Shown piece after piece: positions 1 to 12,767 of a stretch of 64,000 nucleotides of DNA. The translations under genes and the position numbers were made by a program. The DNA is taken from NCBI GenBank assembly GCA_036872755.1, contig JAVHNS010000004.1, forward strand, positions 558,001-622,000, in the 5' to 3' direction. Numbering within the stretch: position 1 is the stretch's first letter; every line of letters starts with the position of its first letter. The notes beneath the pieces are model-generated. The model was not told the origin of the DNA, ran no database searches, and was given only the letters and a program-made list of their open reading frames with translations. This stretch comes from Orbilia blumenaviensis. Its lineage: Eukaryota > Ascomycota > Orbiliomycetes > Orbiliales > Orbiliaceae.

Positions 1-1293
1 GGCAAGGGGGTTCTGAAAAGCCTGGTATTTTCTTAGCTTCAACCATAGAATTCTCAGACCAAACGTGGGACTAATGGTCCGTGGGAGCCAGAGATAAGAC
101 TCCTGCCGGCCGGCAGGATGATACGTTTTCTATGCAAGGAGTTCATCGCCATGCTATCCTGCATGCAGTTTTGCTTAACGGCGTGTCGGACCGGCCAATG
201 AGGTACCAAATTCGTCCAATCCGGAGCCAGGATATCGGCAGGATCCCATGGTCCTCTTGTGCCGATCAGGTACCTGATTTAACATACCCTTGAGAGAGCA
301 CAACTTCATACAGGGAAAGAAAAAGGAATGAAAATAAAAACAAAAGCGAAGAAACAAAGGGTCTGAGCTGAGCAATTTGTAGCTTCGAATAGCTAAGCAG
401 TTTGGGCAAAGAAAGGAACCGTCTGTTTGGAAGACGAGATCTTTCTCAAGAGTATCCCGCACGTGTGGTAGTATGTATCCAAATGATTGAGACTTTGAAC
501 TGAAACTTGGTTCAGCCGCTCTTCCCGCGTGAAGCGAGGCTATGATTAGGGGGATAATAGTACCGAAAGAACCGCTCAGATCTCTACTTTGTACCGTACG
601 GGTCGTAAATGGCCGATTAGTAGAGCACACGATGCTCGATGCTGCAAAAAAGGCATGGAATTCACGGGGTTCATTCGCTTAAAATTTCTCCATTTCATGG
701 TGTTCCGCTCGCTGAGAGTGCCCGTGCATTGCAAAGTTTTTTTTTTTGGCACATATTTGGTCCATGGTATAATTCTACAATTTTGGAAATATCCATCGCG
801 GATTCCTCCAGAGGTGAGAGTAAGCAACAGACCCACGGGCCAATCCGGCATGAAAGTATGAAGCGCGTAAGCATCAGCTGGATCGTCTCGTTTCTTGTGC
901 TTTTGGGCTTATAGAGGGCTGACTTTTTTAACTTGATCATTGAGGCGTCCGGAATATTGCGAACAGCCCTCCTGTCAAAATAAATCCGGACTTTCCCCTC
1001 AGGTCCACATTCTGAGACAGCTGAACTAGACTAAATTACTTAGGAATCAAATTTCTGGTAATACTTGTCACGTATGCTATCCGCACTATTTTCTTCTCTC
1101 TTAGGATCTCCCCAATTATAAGTCGCGGATTATAAGACCCGGGAACGTGGCGTCACGATTAATCGATTAACGAATATGCCCTTACATGCATATATTGGCT
1201 GTGCTGGATGTTACGTTCAGAGGCCGCGAAGGGCTTTGCAATTGCTTTATTATCAAATTCGACAATTCTATCTTGTGGGGGGGAAGGAGGAAG

Positions 1294-1317
1294 AAAAAAA
1301 AAAAAAAAAAAAAAAAA
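1294..1317. repeat. Poly(A) tract, 24 A
   Basis: An uninterrupted run of 24 A follows a G-rich purine stretch. Nothing ahead of it resembles a retroelement body and I see no target-site duplication, so I call it a simple homopolymer. Confidence 0.9.
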
Positions 1318-2340
1318 CAATAGTAAGCATAGAAACTCGTCGTGAAGGAAGAGAAGGAAATAGCTCTCCTGGATACCTGTGTGCAAGATGGGAGAAGGTT
1401 TGCAAATTTGGGGGCAAGGAACGTTAGTTCCTGTGGGGAAAGCGACGGTCGAAGATATCTTGCCTTCCATATAGGGTAGTGGATGAACATGAGCGCATAG
1501 TACAATCCGTTCACGACTGAAACCTATAAAAACATGTTCGAGTTGGGTTGGGCATAACAATCTACGAAAGAGTTTTCTTCAATGTTGCGATATGCCTGCG
1601 AATAGCTCGATATGCCTTGTGCTTGTTGGCCAGTGCCCGGTGCCTACCCAGCATACCTATTGTTTCGGGACGTTGCAGCCTCAAACGGAGGAATCAAGAA
1701 CTTCCCATTGGAATGCCGCACTCGCAGCTGGGTGTTTGAATATGTAGATTCTGGACAGGCGGTCTAGCGAGAGGACGCGCCACACTTTTAAAAGGAACTT
1801 TGGCCCTGTCTGAATTCCAGGCAGGTACCGAAATTTCGAATACGAAGGTTAACTCCTCGTAATAGGCTATCGATCGATACCCGTCCGTGCGCGAGGATTA
1901 ATAGCCAACCGGATCCTGATACGAACTGTTTGTTATATGTTGGTTGGAGTCTTGTCTCTTACGGTCGCTCGTTTGCAGCGATGTCTTATTTGGGATTCGG
2001 GCTTGCGAGGTATTCTGATGGGGATACACACGGGGGGCACATATACATGAAAAGTCTTTAAAACTTTCTCGACGAAGAACCCCGCCGTCTCCGTCTGATC
2101 GGCAGGACCGCACTCAAGATTAGAATTGTCCCTTGGCTCCCTCTGGTATGCATTCGTTGCGCCGAAGAGAGTTCTTCTGAGTATCCCTTTGTTCTGCCGC
2201 ATGAAATGTACCCTTTGGCGTGCAGTTTTGAGGATATTACCCCTGGCCTTTATCGAGTCGTGGGCGCCGGCTTCAGTCAATAGATAGCCAGGTTCTTTCT
2301 ACCGCAGTGCATTGATGATACCTCCGGCGCTGGAAGCTGC

Positions 2341-2365
2341 TTTCCTTTCCTTTCCTTTCCTTTCC
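2341..2365. repeat. (TTTCC)5 microsatellite
   Basis: Five perfect tandem copies of TTTCC, followed by a T-rich tail to about 2379. It lies in non-coding DNA and is likely to vary in length between isolates. Confidence 0.9.
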
Positions 2366-3164
2366 TTTCTTTTTTTTCCATCACTGGCATGGCATTGACC
2401 CTCCAAAGGCGTAATTTAGTCTCCTTTGAAATCCAATTATATGGTGCCCTGACCTAGATGTTTTCCAGACTTAGCACATTTAGCGCTGATACCCAGAATT
2501 CTGTTATAAGTTATACAGTCCCAGATCCCCATGCGCAGGACCTTCTCAGCTGGTCGCCTGAAGCATTTGATCAGCTTGAGGGCTCTGCCAGACTATTGAC
2601 CTACTTCTCATTCACTCCTTCGACGACTGGCAATTTAAATTTCCATCTGTGCATCATCTCCACTTCAAAACCAGCCCCCCGGATCGACGCAGCATCTATA
2701 CCTCAATCCGCCATATGCATATTACCAGCTCAATAATTATAATTATCCAAGTTTGCAAATTCTCTCGGCGATATTATATATTGTCCTAACGACACACCTG
2801 ACAACACAAAAAAATAAAAATAAAAATAAAATAAAAAAATCCAAGTCCAATCGGTCAAGTTCTGTCTTATCGATTACGTCGCGCCCCTGCTGCAAGGCCC
2901 CATTGCATATTTGCGACCCTTCCAAGGCAGTCTGTTCACCGATACACCTGTTTTGTGTATCGCTCATCACGCATTTAACTCTGCGTTCTTTGTTTCGCCC
3001 TTTTCCCGATTTTACGTCACAGTTTATATATACATCGAGAGGTGCCCAAGCCAAAGGGAAAAGAGACCACCAACCAGGGCTGCTGGCAACACTACCAAGT
3101 GCAAGGGAGACGTGTTCGCTGTACAACGATTGGGGAGAAATTCTGGGGCTTACAGCACACCAGG

Positions 3165-3181
3165 AAAAAAAAAAAAAAAAA
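3165..3181. repeat. Poly(A) tract, 17 A
   Basis: An uninterrupted run of 17 A, preceded by CCAGG and followed by GGGATC, in intergenic DNA about 700 bp upstream of the RBR ligase start. Confidence 0.9.
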
Positions 3182-3886
3182 GGGATCGAGATTTGTCTTG
3201 GATACCAGAATCGCAAATTTCGAGGTCTTGGGGCCTCTTTGCTTGGATTCACTTAACGAAAGCCAATTTGCGAATCGGTCGGCTTCCTTTCTCGGAGGGC
3301 ATAGAGCATCGGTATCTCATCGAGGCCGCGAGGGTATTGCCTAACTGACAACTCATATATGCATACTGCCTTGACGCTAATGCGCATCATCACATCAACA
3401 TAATCAACCTCTTCACAATTTAAAGGGTTTTACAAAAGCTAGTAGTATGATACTGGCTTGACGGAAAGTGGCGGATAAACCCAAGACATTTCGTGAGGCT
3501 GTCACTATCACGCTCTAGGGCGGAACACTTGATCGATTGATTCACCGCATCGGGACGACTTAACGTCAACTTCAAGCGTTCCCAAAGTTACGGATTAAAC
3601 GGAACGGCTCAAGTCCTGTAGGCGGTACGAAATATCGACAAGGCCATCGACCTAGTGAGATTCCGCGGCGACGTGGACGCATCGATTGCGGTGAAGAGGT
3701 CTAACTTGTCAGCTGCAGCCGACATCCCATTCCTTCGTTAGCCTTCTTTCGGACACAAGCAGGTCCCCACACTGCACGAACACTGAGGAGGTAAAGCCAA
3801 CCCCGAAGCTGGCAGGCCTTCCCGATCTTACCATTGGTTGTCACATCTGCTGGCGTCTCAGCTAAGCCCTTTAGCTAGAAACTACC

Positions 3887-6800
3887 ATGGAGGTGATTCA
3901 GCTTGCTGCTGGGACTGCAGGCCTACCTTCTAAGCACCGAGCTCAACATCGACGACCATCCCATGTTTCCTTATTAATATCTTCAAATTCCGTAACTAAC
4001 CCCCGTCTTGTATCTTCTCCAATTTCTTTCCGCTATTCCCGTGTTTCTTCTTCATCTGCATCATCTCTCCCTTCTGCATCATCCCCCTTTTTTCTGAACG
4101 ACGAAAGTGACGAAGCCGAAGGGGTAAGCAGCCGAAGCAACACGCCCCCCTTTGAGCTTCCGGCTTATATAACTTCGAGCTCTGCCAGCCTAGCAGTTGA
4201 CTGTCGTCGTTCAAACTATCGTTCTTCTTTATCTCGACCGCTTTCGTGCTGTAGTCCCACCAAGAACCGCATTTCTGCTGTACCTTGTGATACCACCGCC
4301 GGTGGGTCTAAGGCAAAGGTTTGTGGTACAAGACCCATCCCGACCTCTGTTCTTTCACCGTGCGACCACGAATCCGACAAATTCAATATCAACTGCCTTG
4401 GCTCCTCATCCCAGAGAACGGATACTGGGAGTAGGTTAAGCTGGTACAATCCCCTGTTATCTGAAAGATTCCAATTGGGATACGTGGACGAACACACCGA
4501 AGATTTTGACGATTTTGATTCTTGTGGTTCATCTGATACGGAAGGGCCAGCCGACGATAAACCAGTTTTCCAGGCTATCCAGGAGTCAATTCTGTTCTTC
4601 AATACCATTTGTGACATTCCTCTCCCTGCGTTCGTGGAAAAGGCCGCACATTTCCAGAATTCGCTAGCGCCACACAAACCAAATTCTCAGCCGCCACTTT
4701 CTAGGGAATCAACAGACTCTCGGACGTCATCACCGTCCCCTACTAAGAGTGGCCACGTCAAGAAACCTTCGTTGGTATCTCTTGACACAGTTGCCCAGAA
4801 TTCTTCCCCCATTCTTGAACAGGATCCCGATTCTTTTGACGATTCAGGCTCTTTATATAATTTCTCCTACCCTGGCCGTTCTGCCAGCACATCAACCACC
4901 CCGACTTCTCTCTTTCCTTCTAAGGAAGAAGCCGAAGCACAGGCCCGGGCACAAATCGACCTTGAAATAGAAGCTGCTATAAAAGAGAGTACACGTCTAG
5001 AAGAAGAAAGAAGGGCTAGGGAAGCTGAAGAAGACGCTGATTTCTTGAGGGCATTACACGAAAGCATCATTGCAGAGAAGGAAGCACAAGCTAGAAGAGA
5101 GGATCTCGAATTCCTAGACCGACTTTTCAGCAAAAATAGGCCTGTGTCTCCACTCAGTGATTGCAGTAGTATCTCTTCTAGATCGTCTGTCTATTCCTCC
5201 TGTAGAAACTCTACTGTCTTGACTGTACTATCACCACGTCCCTCAAAATCCCTAATTAAAACCCTCCCTCCGACAGACACGTCATCCGATATGCCATCTA
5301 CCCCAGAAGAAGTTCCCACCCCATTGTCACACAGCTCGCGAGAGCGGCCAATATCCGCAGTCCGTGAGAAAAAACCCAAATCTAAGGGGTCTGCTGCAGA
5401 TCTCTATGAGATCTCAAAAGACAAACTGGGTCTTCGTCCCACGCTGCAGAGGGCACATACATCGACAGGAGGAGGCTTTAGGAGACTCCTTGGGCTCAGT
5501 GGTAAAAACACCCATGCAGATAATAGCGAAGATGATAGACTGTAGGTGCCTTTTACTTTTACTTTTGCAATTACTTTTTCCTCCTTGCTTCCGTAAACTG
5601 TTTGATCGGAATACTTTAATGCCTTTTCTATTCTTTTATGATATCCTGTATATAAAATTAAATATCAGCCTTACTGATAACACTGTCTGCAATAGTCATG
5701 CAAAATCTTCACGTTCAAGCAAAAAAGGTGACGAGAGACCCCCTATGGACCGAACTGCTAGTGAACCTAGTACCCCCCGCAGCTCACACCGACATCGCCA
5801 CCATCGGCATCATAGCGACCAAGTAGGAAATGATAAAGAAAGAGAAAGAGATAGGGACCGGGAAAGAGACAGGGAAAGAGACAGGGATAGGGATAGGGAA
5901 AGAGATAGGGAACGGAGCCATCGTTCCCATCGTGGTCACTCAGAAGCATCTTCGACAAAGGATTCTAGGGAAAAGCGAAGATCAAGGGACAAACCTAAAG
6001 CTGCCGATGAAACCTCCACAAAAAGATACAGTGACCGAAGCGTGGAGGAAATCCGTATTCCAACACCACCCAAAACCTCTACCCCCACTATCCCTGAGGC
6101 TGCGCCAGTGGTAGAACCTGCGGCAGCGGTCATCCCGGAACCCCCTGCAGAGAGCACACCCCAACCTATCGAGAGTCGGAGGAGGAGGAAACGACATGCA
6201 TCTCTTGGTGATATCCTTCGAGTTTCCCGGAGGCTCAAAGCTGGCGCCCCACCAGAACCAGTGGCGCCCCCAGAGCCCCCAAAGCTGTAAGTTTAAGATA
6301 TCGCGCCCACCAGAGCTCATTCGTCTATAACTGGCTCAAATGATGGAATATACTAACAAAGGTGCTAAAGGGTCGAATGCGTCACATGTCTGTCTGATGA
6401 TGTACCGGAAACCGAAGCAGCACAATTGGAGTGTGGTCATTCTTTTTGTAACGACTGCCTCGTCCGGCTCTTTGACCTCTCATTAACAGACCCGGCACAC
6501 ATGCCTCCTCGATGCTGTCAACCGACACAACACATCCCCCTTCATCATGTGGATAAGCTCCTTTCCAGGAAGACGAAAATTCTATGGAACAAGAAGTACC
6601 AGGAGTTTACAACTGTTAACCGCAGATATTGTCCAGCTACCGACTGCGGTGAATGGATCAAACCCACAGATTTTAAAACAGTTGAAGGTGTTGAGATTGG
6701 AACCTGCCCTCGCTGCAAGCTTGATATTTGCGGCCTTTGTGGGCTCAAGGAGCATGGTAAAGAGGAGTGTCCAAAAGATGAATTCCTAAACCAGGTCCGT

Positions 6801-7697
6801 GAGCTCGGAAAAGAATTAGGTTGGCAACGATGCTATAGTTGCAGAGCTATGGTGGAACTCGAGAGGGGGTGTAACCATATGACATGCCGTTGCACAGCGG
6901 AATTCTGCATGATCTGTGGTGCTAAGTGGAAGACTTGTGAATGTCCATGGTTCAACTTTCCACCAGAGGAAGACGATGCCCCTCCCCCACGTCTTGACGA
7001 GAATGGGCATTTAGTCGATGACCTGGCCTGGGGCTGGGACCCTCGTACCGAAGACGACGAACGAGTGGCCCGTCAGCTCGCGGCTGACTTCGAGGAGCTC
7101 GATGTCAATGAACGCGACCCCCACGTTCGGACTGCTTGGGCTCCACTATTTACTGGGGCGATCGGAGAAGGTGTTCTGAGACTTCTAGGAAGAACCCGTC
7201 ACCTTGAAGGGGCCGCGTTGGATAGGCTTCGGCGTGCGTATGCTACCGCCTTTGACGACGATTTTATGCTAGGCGATAGTGACCACGAGAGCGACGATGA
7301 GGTCGCAGATTTTCTCGGTGGTGGTAAGGATTCTTCCTCCCACAAGAACAAGCCACCAACCCTTCGATCAATTCAATCCGACGACTATGAACGCCGTCGG
7401 CGGAAGCGCGACTCTACTTACAATCTTGACTGGAGTCCACACCATTCTCGCGAAGACCTGAGCGAAGGAGGGGCAGATTTCGGCTTTTTACCCCAGCTCA
7501 CGAAAAACTTCCTTCCACGTATGTTTGGTGGGCACTCCCACACGGAAGATGAATTCGGCTCCCGTAGTTCCCAAACGGATAATTCCAACGGCATGCGTGA
7601 AGATATGGGACGCTACGGTGACCTTCTTCAGGGCGATCTTAGCGGTCCAAGAAAGGGATTTGGAAGAACAAGCTGGGGCGGCGTAGGTGCAGTTTAG
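3887..7697 (+). CDS. RBR-type (RING1-IBR-RING2) E3 ubiquitin ligase with UIM-like motifs
   Basis: Exons 3887-5541, 5696-6286 and 6371-7697 join in phase and encode 1190 residues. Intron 1 uses donor GTAGGT and a TACTGATAAC branch; intron 2 uses GTAAGT and TACTAAC. The start ATGG sits in a good Kozak context. Residues 750-930 form the ligase core: RING1 (CVTC, then CGHSFCNDC), an IBR (CPATDCGEW, CPRCKLDICGLC) and RING2 (CYSC, then RGCNHMTCRC, FCMIC). Cys916 in RGCNHM is the expected catalytic cysteine that carries ubiquitin in the RBR mechanism. Two acidic UIM-like helices lie near residues 357-372 and 383-400, suggesting ubiquitin binding. Residues about 597-640 are an Arg/Asp/Glu alternating tract. 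The N-terminal 350 residues are Ser-rich and probably disordered. The family assignment is firm; substrates and location are unknown. Confidence 0.93.
5837..5915 (+). repeat. Coding hexamer-like repeat (Arg-Asp/Arg-Glu tract)
   Basis: Imperfect tandem GARAGR/GAYAGG hexamers inside exon 2 of the RBR ligase gene encode alternating Arg-Asp and Arg-Glu dipeptides. This resembles the RD/RE tracts of RNA-associated proteins and is a likely length-polymorphic site. Confidence 0.85.
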
Positions 7698-8725
7698 GGG
7701 AGCTGCCATCTCACCCGATCCTAAATTAAAATCGACAATTATTTACGAAACAGCAATGATTCGCCGAATCCAAATCATATCTACCCCTCACTACCTTCAT
7801 CCAAGAACACCAATCAAGTATTGCAATAATGCGGTTCCCTCAATCCGTACTTCAACTTGATATTTACAATCCGGCCACCAATCCAATCCAATATATTATA
7901 TCTCGCATTTAAATGCTTCCAGTTCTTAATTTCTTAATTTTTACAAAGTCGATAACTCACAACACCATTCCATACATCCTATCATTCATACCATACATAT
8001 CATGCATATCAAACAGCGAATGTTCCCATGCATTTCCTTCCTCGGGTGGTTTGTGCCAAAAATTTAAAAAATCCTAGCATAGTTTAGCGTGTTCTTGTTG
8101 ATTTGTATTACTAGACTTTATCTTCTTATCTTTCAAAATTGTTGCATTTATCTAAACGATTTCACGCCCGAGATGAATCTTACCAAAGATCCCATGTATA
8201 TCTGCCCGAGCTCGGGTATTAGCCTATATTCTTTTCATATCAATTGCAGCATTCTGGAGAGCCGTTCAGTACGTATACTTCATGTTGAGGCCGGCGCCCC
8301 GAGACTGCATGGACCTAGGCCTTTGCGTTTTCGAACACTGTATATCAATGTATATTTACAATCAGTGACCACAAAATATGCCGTGAGATTTTTATCGTGT
8401 ATCTACTGTTGTATCGTCGATATTTGCTACATTGGTAAGTTATGAGCTAAGCTAGCGTTATAATTCGTTAGATATCTGTTTGAGATCCACATTCTTCGTC
8501 CTCACCGACGAAATAAGTCAATTCAATGACTCGCGTCTCTTACTATGGCCTCCCGTTATGCTCTCATTCGTTCGATACTCTTTGTGTGACACGTATTCTT
8601 TGGCATTACTAACCAAGCTTTTTTATCCCAGCTTCCAAGCCACGGCATAGTTGCTTCGCTCTTTCTCCTCTCACCCATCCGGAAATTTATATAAATTATC
8701 AATATTACCAAGAATATTCCAATAT
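7698..8725. other. AT-rich intergenic region with a probable leader intron
   Basis: AT-rich DNA after the RBR ligase stop. No coding frame joins the downstream small gene in phase. The second half carries a credible intron, listed separately, so it probably holds the transcribed leader of the gene at 8726. Confidence 0.5.
8435..8631 (+). other. Probable 5' UTR intron of the gene at 8726
   Basis: A GTAAGT donor at 8435 is followed by a TACTAAC branch near 8607, a pyrimidine run and a CCCAG acceptor ending at 8631. The open frame upstream does not join the downstream frame in phase, so coding use is unlikely. There is no ATG between the acceptor and the start at 8726, which fits a leader intron. 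Confidence 0.4.
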
Positions 8726-9136
8726 ATGGCCATGGCAGGGTCCCCTAGCATACAGCTAGAACCCCAGGGATCAATGCCTTTGAAAAGACGGGATTCAAAT
8801 CCAGAGCGCAGGGCTCGACGTCGCATTCTATTCGAACAAATAACTCAGGCTAAAGTAGCTGTAATGCAACAGACTACTCACCAGCCGAATATCGATCGCC
8901 TGGAACGTCGAGACGAGCCATTAAGGTCGCAACCAGAGTTAACTAGTTATTCAAATTCGCAGTTTGCGGCAGCAGGCCCTCAAAGCGTGATGAGTTCTGG
9001 ACTTCGGATGATCTCTAAGGGCTTCAAATTAGCAGGGGTCATTGTATATAATATTTTCCGACTAATTTGCATCTTAGACAATCCAGAGTCTCCACCACGC
9101 TCTCCTCGTGATCGGGAATATCGCAAGGCTGCCTAA
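8726..9136 (+). CDS. Small hypothetical protein
   Basis: One exon encodes 136 residues starting MAMAGSPSIQLEP. I chose the ATG at 8726 because it is the first one after the probable leader-intron acceptor at 8631; the frame is open for 75 bases upstream but without another ATG. The first 100 residues are polar with an Arg-rich patch (RRARRRILFEQ). A moderately hydrophobic stretch follows near residues 95-112 (FKLAGVIVYNIFRLICIL), perhaps an amphipathic or single membrane helix, then a charged Pro/Arg tail. I recognise no family. The intact frame, leader-intron signals and ordinary composition favour a real gene, but it could be spurious. Confidence 0.5.
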   Translation: MAMAGSPSIQLEPQGSMPLKRRDSNPERRARRRILFEQITQAKVAVMQQTTHQPNIDRLERRDEPLRSQPELTSYSNSQFAAAGPQSVMSSGLRMISKGFKLAGVIVYNIFRLICILDNPESPPRSPRDREYRKAA

Positions 9137-12100
9137 AGGAAACTCCTCACCGCGAAATCATGGGGGATAAATAGCCAATAGCCATGCTTGATTCTCCGGT
9201 TGAATTGACATGCAGATATACGACCGTGGTATCATAGGCTAAGCTTAGTAACGAATTAACAGTGCGCGATGCGATCGGAGGCCGAGACCTATCTTTCAAA
9301 CCTATGTTATTGATTCTATTTTATCAATCGTGTTATACCGGTACCATCGGGGTTACGGAAGCTGGCCACGTTACCAAATGGTTTCACGGCCGGGACATCC
9401 CGCTGGGAGTCTTACTTTCGCATACGCGAGATCCGGATACATTGGTATCAAAATATAATATCGTCGCTCGCACAAGCTTACGAGAGTAAGAATTGTGTTG
9501 AGTTTGTGCCATTTATGAAGCTTGAGAGCTCAAGAGTGGGACTTAGCAACCAGTAGTTGAGTAATCATCGCATTGAAGAGCTGTAAATCCTAGGAAGTGT
9601 ACATTCTGCGCTGTTTTGTGGTACATGATCTTTTTTATTGTTATTTCAGAGCAAGTCAGGGTTTTTTTGGTATTCGTGGCGGAGTTCGCAATTTTTTGAG
9701 ATTATATAGCCCCATACTTGAGGGTGCAGGCTATATATCAGAACCGAGTAAATGGTTCGTCTTCGGACTCCTCCACTCAACCAATTGAGATCAATCGTGC
9801 CCACCGAATCGTCCTAGCAGCAGTTAATATGCAATGATACCTGCATAGGGCATGGCGAAGATTACTAACTCTTGTGTCATTCCCAGGCCAATGCTGACCG
9901 CACTGGTTGTAATCGATAGCACGCTAGCTATAGCATTCGTGCATACACGAACCTGTAGGTATCCGCACAAGGTAGGGAATGGATGTCCACACTACAACAG
10001 CAATCCGTTTCACTCAGAAGTATGTAGAGGCCTAGAGCTGCCTTAATAAGTTAGTTTCGACGAGCCTTGCAACGGTATACCTCAAATCGATCCTCGCTCT
10101 TGGTTGCGTGGCCCAATGATAGACACCCTTGGCCTACCCTACACGGTCGTCTACGTTCGCTATCCGCGAACCACCACTCGGATTTCTTTTGTGGCGTTCG
10201 CAGATGTCAATCGGGGCACGTGAAATACGATGGATGACTCAGCTGAATAGTTGGGGAAAGGGGGAAGAAACATTTTTGGTCGGATGCCGATGGCAAAGTT
10301 TGCCAGCCTGTATCCGAACTCTCAATCAATCCATCAACCACCTCTCCGGCCTAGCAACAGAACCCCACTACTTGATGATATGTGATAGTGATGGCGACTT
10401 TCTTTAACTTCGTGATTTGTGTTTGGTTAGGTAATGTTTTCGGATACATAGACTGGCTAGCTCGAGCTGACGCGGGTAGGAACTGTAGACGATGATGCCA
10501 TTGAGCCAATCCATGAGGCAGCGTTCCTTCCAGTCACTCCTATACAGCTTCTGCCAACCCGGTCTTGAGTCCCCCCATTCTCAAAGCAGCACCTGAAGGC
10601 GATCGAGAGACGAATATATTATATTATTATACGGGCCTGCACACAGGAGACCTGGCTCCTAATATTCGAATCCTGCCAGTTTGCGAAAAACCAAGGCACT
10701 ACTGTCAAAGTGTTGTCGAGAGCCCACTCAGCGCGACAAAACAAATGTGTGAAGGTAAGAACGGCCCTCCTGTCCAATACAATAAAAAATAGATTTATCC
10801 ATTTGTGTAACCATGAGAAATAACGTCTTGTAGATTTCATCCGTAATTCGAATCCGGAACTGTGTCCTACCTAACACAGTCAACGAAACAGGACCCGACC
10901 AGCGCCGCAACGCATAAATGCGCCAGACTGCAACACTCGCCGATGCTGCGCTGCGCCAAATCCCAAATCGGCGTTCATGCATTATAATCTACCCCGCGAT
11001 ACCGAGATTGATATATTAAACCGGCTGAGATAAAGAGAACAAGTGGTGGAACATAAAATCATTAGGGTCGCTTGCTCCCGTTGTTGCGGAACCTGGGTCG
11101 TGGCAGTCGCAATCCGCGACCCAGGCAAGTTTCGGCCGGTTGGGGATACGAGGTCGTCGGCAGTTGAGTTCCCTGCCCTAAAATAAGGTTACACAACTCT
11201 TTGACCCAATTGGGCCGGAACCACCCGGTCGGAAAGTTTTGATATGGCGTCGCCAGTGGCCTAGAGGACGACTTCCAGGTTCACGACTGACTCAATCTTG
11301 AGGCACCTATTGATAGTTACGCCGTTAGTACAACCTTTACCCATCGGAAAACTTTCCATCAAATCCTGCTTCCGAGTTTTAGTGATCTGGTTTAAGCTTA
11401 CCCTTTTTTCTCTCTCTTGATCATGATGAAGAGTCTTGACAGAACTATTCAGCTGAACAAGGGCCAGTTTCCTCGCCTAAAGCTTCTCCAAACCATCGAC
11501 ACCCACCGATGAGTAATCGGTCCCCATGTTCGAGCTGCAGGACACCTGTTTATGCATGCAACATATCAGATTTCGGGCGCATTATGATGCCATAATCCAA
11601 TAAACGGCCATGGATCTCCCTTGACGCATCTTGGATGCATAGACCATACGAAGGATAGGGGACAGGAATATCAAGAATGTCATATATCTGTACCTTACTG
11701 GGAGCTCGGTTACGCACATCTGTGGAACCGAGAATCAGGCCTTCAGATCCTCGAAATTGCGATCCTGCTGTAAATTCCCCGGCCCTTCCTAACGGAGGAT
11801 CCGACTTGCGCTGCCCTCCAAGAGCTGAATTTGCCGATTACTCATTACTGGCTCCATAATATAGCCTTCCAAGGAAGAAATTTAAAGTAGTGATTGGCCT
11901 AAATTAACCTCGGATACAACACATCTAGCTGTTGGAGAATACCAGCTTTTTTAAGCACCTATGTCATGATCAGGCATGATTGATTCCTTGACTGATAAAT
12001 TGAAGTGAAACTTCGAGGAGTATCTTATAAAGATTAGGGCTAAGATACGTAATACGAGAAATGAAAAGTAAACCCATTGCGTAGTAATTATGCGCGAGCA

Positions 12101-12767
12101 AAAAACGGAAACAATTGTTGGCGCCTGTGTATACATGTATATGCCTTATTCATCTAATAATTCTATCTTGGATGGGTGAAGGAAACTCCATTGCAATGCG
12201 ATATAACGGGTGGGCTAGGTACTTCATCAAGGAAACAAAAGTAAACATGAACTTTGGTATCAGAAGAGGTTTAACACGCTTTAAAGACTACAGCTTGATG
12301 CGCTAAATGCGGGGTGAAGATAAACAGAGGTTACATTGGAAACATGAGTTGTATGAAAACGAATACATGAGATGAGAAAATGTTTATTGCCATCCACGTG
12401 TAAATAGTGTGTCCAGAGTGGTAGTGTGGTGAAGTTGGAGTCCTACCCAGCAGGAAAATCTCAAAGCAAACAAAAATTGGTAAAGGGGCTTAGAAAAAAT
12501 TCAGCGAACCGGATTACAAAGATAGTGGATACATTGTGGTGGCTGCTGACGTGTACAGCGAAGAACGGGAACGTTTCAAACGAGCGGGAAGGCGACATTA
12601 AAAACAATCAGGAACCGAAAAGCGCAGATAAAATCAGAAAAAAAAAAAGAAAGAAGGCAAGGGAGAAAAAAAAAAAGTCTTAAGTAAGCGTCAGCTAGTA
12701 ATTGCAATTGTCTAGCCATATGGAAAATTTGGAATGTGGCGGGGTGGAAACAGCCGCGTTGGAAGCT
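9137..12767. other. Gene-free region, 3.6 kb
   Basis: Only short overlapping frames below 95 codons occur, without motifs, splice continuity or codon bias. I see no transposase or reverse-transcriptase remnant. The last kilobase is A-rich on the plus strand and lies 3' of the Zn2Cys6 gene. Confidence 0.55.

Larger units (their letters stand above)
1..3886. other. Intergenic region, no gene recognised
   Basis: I see no convincing gene here. The longest open frames (up to about 170 codons) lie on both strands at once, run through homopolymer tracts, show no family motif and cannot be joined by consensus splice signals. The stretch holds a 24-base A tract, a TTTCC pentamer repeat and a 17-base A tract, listed separately. 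The last few hundred bases should contain the promoter and leader of the RBR ligase gene that begins at 3887. Confidence 0.6.

Noticed and set aside
175..630. 151-codon minus-strand open frame
   Set aside because: Rich in Ser, Phe and Leu, no motif, overlapped by open frames on the other strand and not linked to any splice signals; looks like chance.
2743..3256. Pair of opposed open frames of about 168 codons
   Set aside because: Both read through A/T homopolymers giving runs of Phe or Lys, and neither has a family signature.
8089..8445. 118-codon frame ending at a GTAAGT donor upstream of the small gene at 8726
   Set aside because: The phase at the donor does not match the downstream frame, and the composition is hydrophobic noise from AT-rich DNA. 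Kept only as a possible leader exon.
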